Source: Pelodera strongyloides (Eukaryota; Nematoda; Chromadorea; Rhabditida; Rhabditidae). Taken from it: a stretch of DNA of 64,000 bases. Numbering within the stretch: position 1 is the stretch's first letter; the number at the start of each line of letters is the position of its first letter. The translations under genes were made by a program, and so were the position numbers. Positions 1-11,300 of the stretch are shown here, piece after piece. The stretch is taken from positions 1 through 64,000 of the forward strand of contig JAANDG010000284.1 in the NCBI GenBank assembly GCA_036852015.1. Direction: 5' to 3'. The notes below the pieces were generated by a model. It was not told the origin of the DNA. It was given only the letters and a program-made list of their open reading frames with translations, and did no database searches.

Positions 1-910
1 GCGCGCTGTTGCCGCAGAGAAAAGCACCACATGTGAGAATGCACATTAATTAAAATACACACTAATGATATGAATTAATTAAAATTTGACGAAAAATAAG
101 TAATAATCACGCTGTACAACATTCTCTAATGTGCTATTTAACTGCTGCGGCAAGCTACGCGGCAGGCGCGCTGTTGCCGCAGATAAAAGAACCACATGAG
201 AGAATGCACATTAATTAAAATACACACTAATGATATGAATTAATTAAAAGTTGACGAATAATAAGTAATGATCACGCTGTATAACATTCTCTAATGTGCT
301 ACTTAACTGCTGCGGCAAGCCACGCGGCATGTGCCGCAGAGCATTTAATTAAAAAAACACAAAAATGTATAATTAAAATTGACGAAAAAAGGAATATCAC
401 ACGTAACACATTCCTCTCTGTGCTATTTATGCTGCCCAAGCTAAGCGGCGGCGCGCTGCGCCGCAGATTAAAGACCAATGAGAGAATGACATAATAAAAA
501 CCACTAATAGGATGAATTAATTAAATTTGACGAAAAATAAGTAATAATCACGCTGTACAACATTCTCTAATGTGCTACTTAACTGCTGCGGCAAGCCACG
601 CGGCAGGCGCGCTGTTGCCGCAGAGAAAAGCACCACATGAGAGAATGCACATTAATTAAAATACACACTAATGATATGAATTAATTAAAAGTTGACGAAT
701 AATAAGTAATGATCACGCTGTATAACATTCTCTAATGTGCTACTTAACTGCTGCGGCAAGCTACGCGGCAGGCGCGCTGTTGCCGCAGAGAAAAGCACCA
801 CATGAGAGAATGCACATCAACCAACAATTACTCTAATGATCCGAACTAACCAAGATTTGGCGAAAAATAAGTACGAGTCACACGTAATCACATTCTCTAA
901 AGAATTTACT
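1..910. repeat. Tandem array of a 165-bp palindromic (MITE-like) unit
   Basis: Units begin at about 1, 166, 331, 448, 607 and 772, a period of 165 bp, with the last unit decaying near 910. The array probably continues to the left of the window. Each unit begins near TTGCCGCAG and ends near CTGCGGCAA. The flanking sequence extends this into an imperfect inverted repeat of about 33 bp that includes GAGAATG and its complement CATTCTC, around an AT-rich core with TTAATTAAAA. Successive elements are joined by a GC-rich spacer of about 22 bp. Units 3 and 4 carry many small deletions relative to the others. No coding potential was recognised. Confidence 0.9.
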
Positions 911-2360
911 TACGGATATGATCTGCGTACATCGGTAGAGGTCGAATGTGTACTAATTCCATCCTTGTATTGACTGTCTCTTTCCCGCGAACATACAATC
1001 GGTGGAAATCCTTTCACTGACAACAAAGTTTTATGATAACAGTAAAGTAAGTCCGCTAAAGCCGAGTGAGAGATTTTCTATTTTTTTTAGCTTTTTGAGA
1101 AACGAGATCACTTGAGATTTAAAAAAATACACGTGAATTTTTGAACGGATATGAGGTTGCTACAGGAAAGACAAAAACAAATAAAAGGCCATAAGTCAAC
1201 GAAAAACAGTAAAAGCGAAACTTACGGCGTCTTGAAGAACCAGGTCTTCTTTGGGATCAGCGGAGTAGCTGGCTGGGAAGGTTCGGCAAGCTTTTCTGGT
1301 GGGGCCCTCAGTATCGAACTTGAGGGGCACAGCGCACAACCTCGAGCTCAGCCTTCTCTTGTTCGCACATTATCACTCAGAAACGAATGGATAAAGACAG
1401 GAATGCAAATGACTGGAGAAAGTAAGAAAGATCATCTAAAATATACGGCATTTTCTGAGCATTTTCTGAGCAACGACAGAAATGGTGTCATAGCTATATG
1501 GTATGTATGAAGTCAGAGAAACAGGATGGTGATGACTCATGTGAAGTCATTTATATGTTAAAATGCAAATAACCGATTCTGATGGTTAACATATCTTGTC
1601 TTACCTCAAGAGCAGCCGAAAGGAGGATAAGGATTCCATCCTTAGCTGCGTGTAAACTTGTAGTTCATTTAGTGTCGGCACACTATGAAGTGAAGAGAAG
1701 CCATCATATTCCTAAATCACAGTATATTAATACAATATAAACGCGATGTGGCAAAACCTTTGAGAGGAACAACTAATGATATCTACCGATAGTTAGGAGA
1801 CAAAGGAGAAACCAGCAGGAGCTGATTTCAGTCTTCTAAACTTTCGGTTACCCTAAGCCTATATTATCATTAAAAAGAGAGAAGAAACACCACTTACAAT
1901 GGTTATGAAGTCGTAGTTTCCGCTTCTGAGGATATGTTGGGTCTATGCGTTCGGGAATTCTGATGCTGCACTTACTCTTGCACCAGTCACTTCCCATCTC
2001 TTCCACTATCCCACCACCTTCCATTCCATTATATTAGATGTCGTTGGAACAACCTGAATATAATTCTATTAAAACTGAATCGATGTTCGCAGTTCACACA
2101 AACGAAAAACCATCGAAATGGAAAAGACCATCAAACAAGCAAAGCAAAAACAAACACAAAGACAAACACCAAAAGAGAATTGTACAAAATAGTGAACACT
2201 AAATATGTATTTCTATAACAAACATGTTTTCTGGTAGTCGAATAACAAGTGACAGACTGCAAGAGATTTCACGCGCGCCCCAGTGAACTGCCACTACCGT
2301 AATCTTTTCAAAATTGCGCGCTAAAATGACAAACATAATCGGGACTGACTATCGATTTCG

Positions 2361-2402
2361 ACTGCTCGTTGTTCTAGGCTGCAACTTAGAACAACGAGCA
2401 GT
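2361..2402. repeat. Perfect 16-bp hairpin
   Basis: The left arm at 2361-2376 (ACTGCTCGTTGTTCTA) is the exact reverse complement of 2387-2402, with a 10-base loop. The surroundings are GC-rich compared with the window. It could be a transposon remnant or a structured transcript; no gene context supports either. Confidence 0.7.
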
Positions 2403-2959
2403 GCAAGGATTTCGCGCGCGAACCGGTGTTCTGAGCTCCAGACCACTGCCCTCTCCTAATTGCCAATGGCAACGCACGGTGCTTATGCAGCGAGCTCGTG
2501 GCCGGATGAGGTCGCGCGTCGCGCCAAACTCAAGATTGTGCGGATCACAAACGAGGTCAAGAATCATATTTTGATTTGAGAGGAAGAGAAAGAGAGATTT
2601 AACTTGGCTAGATATAGCATTGGCATGTGCGGGAGTAAAAAGGAATGCAATGTAAGAAAGTTAGATTATTCATATTTCACGACTAAAATCTACCACTAGA
2701 AAATATGAAATAAGTTTCATTAAAACCTATAATGAAAGCCGAATCATGACAAAAGATACGCTGGTTTTTTTACAGCCATTTGAAACAACACAATTTTCAT
2801 TGTCCAGTTCAAATCCCCACGTTCACAACGAGAACAATTTTATTCACAAAGCTAAGCAGGGCACGATTTGTAGGTGGATTTTTCCCGAGACAATATTCAC
2901 AGCGAGGGGATCATATCTGAGAGATTTAAATTCAAAAGAAAAATTTGAAAAATGGAAGT

Positions 2960-3236
2960 GGAAGCAGAGCTGGGGCCTCATTGTCAGAGTCTTGAAAATG
3001 GAATTCAGGAAAACAATTCAGAAAAACTAGGATTGCTCAACGAAATGTCAATATTTTGTGAAATATCAAATTACGAGGTCGCAAGGGATGTCCAGCTTTA
3101 TCACAATATATCACAATAACCCCTTTCTCCCCAATTTTCGTCATTTGTATTTTCGCGTACAACCGCGAATTTTTGGGTCCCGTGTGGACTCAATGATTAC
3201 TGTAGTCGTCCTTTCTGAGGCCCCAGCTCTGCTTCC
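2960..3236. repeat. 21-bp inverted repeat spanning 277 bp
   Basis: The arm at 2960-2980 (GGAAGCAGAGCTGGGGCCTC plus A) is the perfect reverse complement of 3216-3236, separated by about 235 bp. The match does not extend outward on either side. It is probably an eroded terminal-inverted-repeat element. Confidence 0.55.
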
Positions 3237-3553
3237 GCTACATCGTGGGGGAAAATGTACGATGGCGCGTTCGGGACGCAGGATTCTAATCAAACAAAAA
3301 TTCAAAAGTTGTTCGAGTGTTACCCGATATCCTTTGAATTTCTAATGGTAACTTTCGCGAATGCGATCCAATGGCCCTCTCACAATCAAAACATAAAATT
3401 AGACATTTAGCATACTTACAAGGGAACTGCCTAGGTTCATATCTGAATTACGAAAAGTTGTAATGCAAAAGTTGTAGAGAATTAAATTCTATTAAAGATG
3501 GCGCTTTCAAAACCTTTGGACTTTCAAAATGTTAGATTGGTCAACAAAAGTAA

Positions 3554-3626
3554 CGACCGCGGTAGGGATCGAACCTACAATCTTCTGCTCCGTAGGCAGA
3601 CGCGTTATCCATTGCGCCACGCGGCC
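3554..3626 (-). tRNA. tRNA-Arg (anticodon ACG), copy 1
   Basis: Read on the minus strand this is a 73-nt cloverleaf. The acceptor stem GGCCGCG pairs with CGCGGTC, with discriminator G. The anticodon stem TCTGC/GCAGA encloses the loop CTACGGA, which gives anticodon ACG (arginine CGN). The T arm GTAGG-TTCGATC-CCTAC contains the B box. A TTTT tract for Pol III termination lies just downstream at about 3546-3549. It is identical in sequence to the copies at 3884 and 7651. Confidence 0.96.
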
Positions 3627-3883
3627 ACACTTGACCGCAAGAGGAGTGATGGATACATGCTAGTCAATAGATCTTTTTCTTTACCAAAAACTTTGGGGAG
3701 CTACCAAAAACATACCAGTTGGTGAATAATTACAAAACACGGAATTCCGAAGTAAGCATTTTATGCAATAATTGAGAAATTAGAGAATTATGATCTGCCA
3801 CAAAATGAAAAAAAAATTATTCTCTCATCAACAATGGATCCTAACCCCATTTTTGCCATTGAAGTATCAATCGCAAAAAGTTT
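3627..3883. other. Spacer between two tRNA-Arg copies
   Basis: AT-rich sequence of 257 bp between two identical tRNA genes in the same orientation. No other feature was seen. Confidence 0.5.
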
Positions 3884-3956
3884 CGACCGCGGTAGGGATC
3901 GAACCTACAATCTTCTGCTCCGTAGGCAGACGCGTTATCCATTGCGCCACGCGGCC
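3884..3956 (-). tRNA. tRNA-Arg (anticodon ACG), copy 2
   Basis: A 73-nt sequence identical to the copy at 3554-3626, on the same strand and 330 bp away, so a tandem duplicate. A TTTTT terminator lies immediately downstream at about 3876-3880. The flanks differ from those of copy 1, so the shared sequence is confined to the gene body and its immediate edges. Confidence 0.96.
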
Positions 3957-5078
3957 ACACGAGTGGCACAGAACAGTGCGCGTATTTCCGGCTTGGCAGA
4001 CCCATTTTTTGACAAGTATCCCATAAAACAGAATGCAAAATCTAGAAAATGTTATACTTCAAATAGGAATATTTTCTCATTTGAATTATATATAACATCT
4101 AACAGTAATCAAAATTTAAAGTCAAGTACTGTCACCAGCTGGAACCTGAACCAGCTTTATAAGACATTCATAAGAACCAGACTGGTTTAAAAATTGATTT
4201 ATATATAATATATTACCTGTAGGTGAAAAATATCAGAAACACATCATCTATCAGGTTGTTCAAGAGCATCCTTCTCTCTACTTGAAACACAATGTGATAA
4301 ATCAGTTTATGCCGCAATAATTGCTGGAGAGTATCTGGCGCTTCAACGAGCAAGACAACGATGTCGGCTCATCATGCGAAAGTCGGCTCAAAACATTCGA
4401 CATTTTCCCAGAGAGTATCGTTGTCGCAACAAATAAACAAAATTTTGAAACGCTTGTAAATTGAGTGAAAAAAACTACATAGAGCTTTTTTATTCAAAGT
4501 TAAACGACAATTACTAGTGATTGTAAGAAACTGAAAGAACACGGCTCGTATAAAGTGAAAATGAGAGTGAAATAAACGATCAAACAGGGAATAATGAGAA
4601 AACAAATAGCTGTTCAAATAAAAAAGCGAGTGCGTTTGTACAAGATGCTCATAGACACAGAAATCATAATCGAGTTATCACGTAACTTTTAAAAATGATA
4701 TCAGCAATTGCAATAAACTTAAATTAATATTAAGAAATAAAAACTATAGCACAAGCAGAAGATCGTAAAACAAAGCAAATACGGAAAAAAAAAACGAAAA
4801 CAATATGACAGTGACACATGTAATAAATAGTTCATTAAGTGCTTTTGATATTACAAAGTACCGGTATTTCGGCTACCCAGAAATTGTGGCTCATTTGGAA
4901 AATTTCTATAATTCAACTTATTCCTTTTGAGCGGGAGCTATGATTGCGCAGCAGTTCATTTCTCGATCCTGAAAAAGGATATGTTGATAATAGAGCACGA
5001 AGGTTTCCAATGAGATAGCTGTCCTACCTACACGAGACTGACTGTTTGTACTACATATTCGTTGATCTTCACTTATTA
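3957..5078. other. Intergenic, no gene seen
   Basis: AT-rich sequence between the tRNA-Arg pair and the MITE at 5079. Open frames on both strands are short and show no splice or family signals. Confidence 0.5.
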
Positions 5079-5350
5079 GGGCGCGTTCGGGATTGATTTT
5101 CCGAAAGGAAACTCGGCCAAATCATCGTTCGGGATCGACAGTTTGGAAACGTTCCAATGCTTGGAGAAAACCAAAAATACAGTATGAATTAGCTTGCGAA
5201 AAACGTTTCCCGCGCATATTTTTCAAATTTTCCATAAACAATATGACATAAACGCATTTTCCATAAACGCATTGGAACGTTTCCAAACTGTCCATCCCGA
5301 AGGATGATTTGGCCGAGTTTCCTTTCGGAAACTCAATCCCGAACGCGCCC
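5079..5350. mobile_element. Palindromic MITE with about 85-bp terminal inverted repeats
   Basis: The element begins GGGCGCGTTCGGGATTGATT and ends with the near-perfect inverse (about 5268-5350), leaving a short AT-rich centre. Each arm is about 85 bp and shares motifs such as TTTCCGAAAGGAAACTCGGC. A TA dinucleotide flanks both ends (5077-5078 and 5351-5352), the target-site signature of Tc1/mariner-type elements. It has no coding capacity and is non-autonomous. Its right end lies 22 bp from the predicted OATP stop codon, so it probably forms part of that gene's 3' UTR. Confidence 0.85.
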
Positions 5351-5372
5351 TAAGTTATCACATATATTGTGT

Positions 5373-8300
5373 TCAAGAGTTGCTATAGGCACCGGAGTGC
5401 CGGCCTTTATGAGTGAGCTGGTTCTTCATAAATAAATAGCTACCACAACACACCTCAATGGGTTCCTTCAATTCGGGGTCTTCACAATCAGGCACCGGAA
5501 CATAGTGCTTCAGTGCAATTAACAGTGAGAAGAAGCAGAAGGCCTTGCTAACCAGAGCTGAAAACAGTTTTATTATTATTTCCTGCGTTTGCTTTAATGT
5601 CATCTTCTTATTGTCATAATAAAGGTGAATATCAACTTACTAAGATAGTAAATGTAATGACTGAGATCTCTTGCGTTGTAGAGGACACATTTGGCAGAGC
5701 CGTCACAGCCCTCAATCCATTCCATGCATGAAGTATCAATCACAGCGCCGAAGAAGATTGCACCAGGGATCGAACCTTCAAGTTAAACGGGCACGTTTTA
5801 TCTTTTTTAATTTTATTGTTGTAAAACAAAACTTGAAGTAAACAACAAAGACGGAAAGCCTCCAATCTAATTTACTACATAGATAGTTCCTCTAGGATCA
5901 AGGAAGAGCTTTTCTTACCAAGAACGCGCATCCACATCCAACCAAAGCAAATGAATGAATCACGATGTTTGTAGGAAACAACTCTGAAAAAACACAGACG
6001 TTTTTCCACAAGCTAATTTCTGATAGCAAATAAATGTAAAAGGAAAAAAAGGCATACTTAACGTCGTTTGCCAAAGATATTATTATAATTAATGCACATG
6101 AGTTGTAAGCAATGTAAAATAATAAAATTAGATGTTTTGAGAAAGGCTATTAATAACATCTTACTAAAAGCAATTTTTTTTAAACTACCTTAGTGCTACA
6201 CTTTGGACCAATGGAGCACTCGCGAAAATGAAGCAAGCCATAAGAGCGAATAGTCCAAAGAACACGTACTGAAATGCAATTACTGAAAAAAACCGAAACA
6301 GATCTTTTATTAAACATGAAATACTACCTCTCAGTCACAATCAGTCATTATTTAGACAAACAACAAGAAAAATACCAATATCCTTGGTTAGACCGAATTT
6401 ACAGATTGGTAATGATTTTAATATATAGAAACGAAACAAACCTGTGTCACTCCGCAATCAGTCTGACACCACCCTTTCTGAACGTGTGACAAGCTTTCTG
6501 TGCACTGGCATTGATCCCAGTGTTTGGCCGTGATGATCTAAAGCAATTAATAGACTTGTTACTTCAATACTTAGCTCCTGTCGTACATCATACAAAATCC
6601 GGCTATTCTACAATCTTTTAAAAGTTAAAGCTGGAAACCTGTCAGGCGTATTGCTTGTCTTTTGCATGTTGTAAATGACCTTTGTGTGATAGATTAATAC
6701 AAATAAAACTCACATTATCCGAAGCAGCGCATCCAGCATGACACGGTGACATGAACGAAACATTGTGTTGCAAACTGCAGACCGGATTGAAGAGATTGTC
6801 GCAGTGGCAATTACCATTACAAACAGCATTCGAGGCATTCCTAAAAACGAATAAACATGGTCACCTAACAATTAGTAAATTGACCGAAGCTGTCATGAAA
6901 GACATTTCACTGTGCGCACGTCTCACATTGATGTACAATATTCAATGGACGTACACATAGTCAGTGGTGAAGCCGGCAATGTTTCGTCCCGGACACTGAA
7001 TTAAGAGCGTTGTCGAACAAATCACCGTAATGATGATGCAAACCATAGTGAGCTTGATCAAGTCTCTGAAACAATTTTAATCAATTTTCACCGTGGAATC
7101 AAACTGGTCAGCACCGAATACCGTTGTTCTCTAAAATTCAAGGTACTACTGGTAAGTTCACTCGTTTTAAAAGAAAATGCAATGCGCAACGGGAATAACT
7201 AGTGTATAAATCGAATGACGCTTACTGGGGTATGTTTATGTAGAGGCTAATTACGTACCTGACCCTATTTCCGACAATCTCCCCTGCTTTTCCTCCAATA
7301 TAGCTGCCAATAACTCCCATTGGGACCACGAGAAGTCCTGGAATATGTATGCGCTTAAAAAACAAACTATATTCCCTTCACTACGATCTTTGGAATATAC
7401 TAAAGCGGGATTTCTGTGGTATTTCGTTAGATTGTTCACATGCTTCAAACTATAATAATAATGAAAAATTGTTGACACATTGTGTAGAATACAAGTGTGC
7501 ATCATTTCATAAACAAATAAATTATTAATTTATCGCAAGATACAATCTCACTAAATGTTTTTCTAACTGTATGCACGGAAAAGGTTTGCCTTGTTTAGAA
7601 AAAGTACTACCCCTACATTCCTACTCCGATTCTTCAAGAGAAGTATATGTGGCCGCGTGGCGCAATGGATAACGCGTCTGCCTACGGAGCAGAAGATTGT
7701 AGGTTCGATCCCTACCGCGGTCGAAATTTTTGGCAGTTAATTACTTAACCACCAAAAATGGAGTTTGGTTCCCTTACTGAGAATATTTTTACATTTTGTG
7801 GCACATTCCGAATGCTTTTTCTAAGTGTTTGTTTGAAACCACGAACCTGTTACTGTGCTGGCCCAGCTGGACGAAAATCCGAAGAGATTTTCAAGTACTT
7901 TTGGAATAAAAGTAATATATCCATTCATAATCATTGACTCAAACGTCTGCATGGCGATCAGAGCCATGCATGTCGGGTTGAACAGGAACAGCTGAAATGG
8001 TACAATGCATGTTATGATGTAATGGTCTAAATGCACTAGTTTCAAATTTTACTACAGATTGTACACAAAAAAAATTGGTTAGTTGCAACATAACTGCATC
8101 CATAAGATACCTTAAACGTCTTCAATTGCTCCCATTTCTCTCCACTAAAGTCAACATTGAGAGATGCGTGGGTTTGTATGGTATCAAGTTTCTTGCGCTC
8201 ATCGGTATCTAAACGTTAGTGTCAAGAATTGGCCAGTGCACTTCATGATAGCAATTTATGCTATCTAACTGAAACAGGGTAATTTGTATACCATCAATCA

Positions 8301-11300
8301 CAAATGTTCATTTACTAACTATCAAACGAAAGTTATATAATCACAACATGCAAACGATGCTGTCAGAAATCAGATTTATTACTACTCATCGAAGGTGGCA
8401 AAATAGTTCCTAAACGAACATACCATTCAATTTCCTGGGGAAAAGCAATAAAGGGATGGCAGTGATGAATGAAAATAATCCTGCAATGGCGAATCCAATC
8501 CACCAAGCACCATACCAACGAGGATCGGAAGGGCCATTAATACCCAGGCTGGAATATTCGACAACATATTGATAAATTTTATTTCTTGTTGCGTTAATGT
8601 GAAATACACAAGCAGAAAACTAGATATCAGTACCATAGATGAGAAACAAAGAACCATTTCAACAACCTACTCAGCTGGGTCAGTCTTTCCAATATCTCCC
8701 CAAATCTTGAGTAATTGACCACCTCCAATGAATGCAAGAGCTGGTCCCACAGTGCTGACACCCATGAAGATTGCTGAAATACATCAGTTTCGCATTTTAG
8801 CATTTTCGAAATGTAGAATTGTTAAAGAATTCCGAATTCTGGCATCCACTGATAAGAAATTTTTAGATTAACATACCCATATTAGTTCCGGTCCTCTTGT
8901 GAGCATCAAACTCGTCGATCGTTGAATACCCGTACGTGAACAGTGGGGCAGCTCCAATACCAATCAGACATTGTGAAAGAACCAGAAGAGGAAATGAACT
9001 GAAAACCTTGAATCATAATTTGAGTTTGGTAAGCTAATGGTCCCGTTGAAGTCCAAACCGCCGGTGATTTCATTACCGTATTTAATCATTCTACGATTCT
9101 GGTTAATATCCCTTTAGAAGTGTGATTTCGAATTGGAATACATTATTTCAAGAAATAACTCACAGTGGACTTGTCGTCTGCTGTTCGTCGCACACATCTG
9201 CACGGTTGGGATCACAGTGATCTGATCTGCAATAACCACAGTGCTTCATATATAATTATCCAATGAATAGTTATCTTTGTCCCGAATGTTTGTCGGACAT
9301 GCACTCGTTTTTAAAGACATTGATCTATGCTAATATAGAAGATACCCTAACATCTGTAAAATACAAACCTTAATTCTCCGACCGTATATTTCCCATCAGT
9401 GAATTGTGGCATTACGAGAAGGATCGCACCAATACCCACCATTATCATTCCCAAACCAATCGAACGGACCTTATTTACTGAAAAAGAACCAAATAACAAT
9501 ACGATTATCCACACAATTACCCCATTGCATTCCCTTGCCAGTGATAAAGAAAACGTGAGCATGACTAAACAATGAACCATGTTCTCGTTCACATCTGGTA
9601 TTTACGTAATGGACCATACGTTACGCAATGTACACATTATTATTATGTAAAATGTTAAACTTATGCGCATGCCACATTTACAACATCTGGTGATAGAAAT
9701 AACGAGATTATAAAATCAGCCCACAAACCTCGAGTGGCTGCCCATGAAAGAGGAAAAAGCATAAAAGCAACAGCTACATCATATGTTGCACTGAACATTC
9801 CTGACTTGGTCGAAGTTAGGGAGAATCTAAAAGAAATGGAGAATTACTGTGGTAACTGATGCTTTCATAGAGCGTTCAGCCTCCATCCCGCGGAATATAC
9901 ACAAGTGTGCCCCCTTTTAGAAATTTATTGTTAAATATGTAGAAGTATTAACCTTTTCTCGATTGATGAAATCGAAGTTGATATGAACCCATTGACCATC
10001 ATTCCTTGAAGAATTGCATTCCCGCAAAGAACAAGCATGAACACAGGGAAGGTGGCGAGTTTCTGCATCCATTGTGGGCGAACTCTAAAACACAAACTTT
10101 AGCAAACACCTTTAAAGTCACCATTCACTTCTCAAATTATCTGTCTTCGTTGAACTGCATAACAGCATTGTCTATGCATCTTCTGTTTTCATTTAACTTA
10201 TTTACTAGAAATGCCCAGTTGCTGCCACAATTTCAGCGCGTCATAACCTAGGAAAATCACATAGTTTTTGAAAGGTGAATTCCGGAAAATCAAAGAATCC
10301 CAAATATAAAACCGTAGAAAATATTGTCATCGTAGAGGCCTTGCCTAGGCAACAAGCACAAAAACAAACACAGGAAACCAAGCAACGACCGAGGAACGAA
10401 GCATAGTTCTGGCAAACAAAATAGTTGGTATGACAAGATGCAACTCTGAGAAACAGTTTTGATTGTTTCTTTAATTTTTTTCCAAGAACGGTGTTATATT
10501 TTATATTCAAACAATTTTGAAGTTGTGAATAACAGAACCTTAAAAAAACTCTTTGTTAGTGGAAGAAAAATAATTACTTTGCTATAAGACTTTTATCAAT
10601 AACAGGCCGAAACGGCGTGCAATTTTGTAGAAAAAATGTCAGAGAAGTAATATTAAGCCAATACTGTAGAAAAAATGATGACTGAATCAGTTTTCAGAGA
10701 AGAGCTGCAGTAAGGAAAGTAGTTAAATGAAACATTTCATAGCAAGCTCACCTTTTATTGCGATTGCCAGGTAATAAATGATATGCTTCCATTATGCGGT
10801 TCAATCAGGTGAACGAGAATGTTTGAAGGAATGATGTACCCCAGAAAAAGAGTCGCGCATTCATTCGTAGCCAGTCAGAGCAAATAATTCAGTACAGAGA
10901 AAAGCTGGCACGATGGCGACAGGTCAAAGCATGCCCTGCACTTAAACAATTCAGTTTGTCTTGATTCAATATTGAATTCAAGGAACAAGTAGTTAAATAA
11001 ACAAAGTTCACAAAAATATAAATAGAATTACACTGATCCAGGCACAATTATGATACTGAGGGAAGTGAATAGGAAGTTGTATTGCAAATGCACAGGGAGC
11101 CGCACTCGAGACGTAATTGTGTTCCAAGTGATGTTGGTGTTCAGAAGGCACTTCGAAAACAAGATCATTAAGTTCTAAAGAGCAACGAATTCAGTTGAAA
11201 ACAAAACGTCCATTAGGTCCTGCATCAAAATAAGTTGACAACAGTTGACGGAGTTCGGGAAGGAAAACTAAGGACGTGCCTTTGGTCTATTCAGAAGGAT

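Larger units (their letters stand above)
911..3553. other. Gene-poor intergenic stretch with repeat relics
   Basis: No gene can be assigned here. A GC-richer patch at about 1226-1360 has a minus-strand reading frame ending at a GTAAGT donor-like site, but no family was recognised and it has no convincing upstream acceptor. A 16-bp perfect hairpin lies at 2361-2402, and a 21-bp perfect inverted repeat has arms at 2960-2980 and 3216-3236. The stretch GGCGCGTTCGGGA at 3264-3276 matches the end of the MITE at 5079-5350. Confidence 0.5.

Noticed and set aside
1151..1510. 119-codon plus-strand frame
   Set aside because: No family, no upstream context and no splice logic; the GC-rich patch may instead reflect a minus-strand exon, which I could not support either.
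5759..5790. tRNA T-arm-like sequence (CACCAGGGATCGAACC)
   Set aside because: It is part of an OATP coding exon (minus strand GSIPGAIFFGAVID) and has no cloverleaf around it.
9000..9120. Open minus-strand stretch between two OATP exons as an extra exon
   Set aside because: The preceding exon ends at a GTGAGT donor at 9163 and the next begins at 8998 with matching phase, so this is intron.
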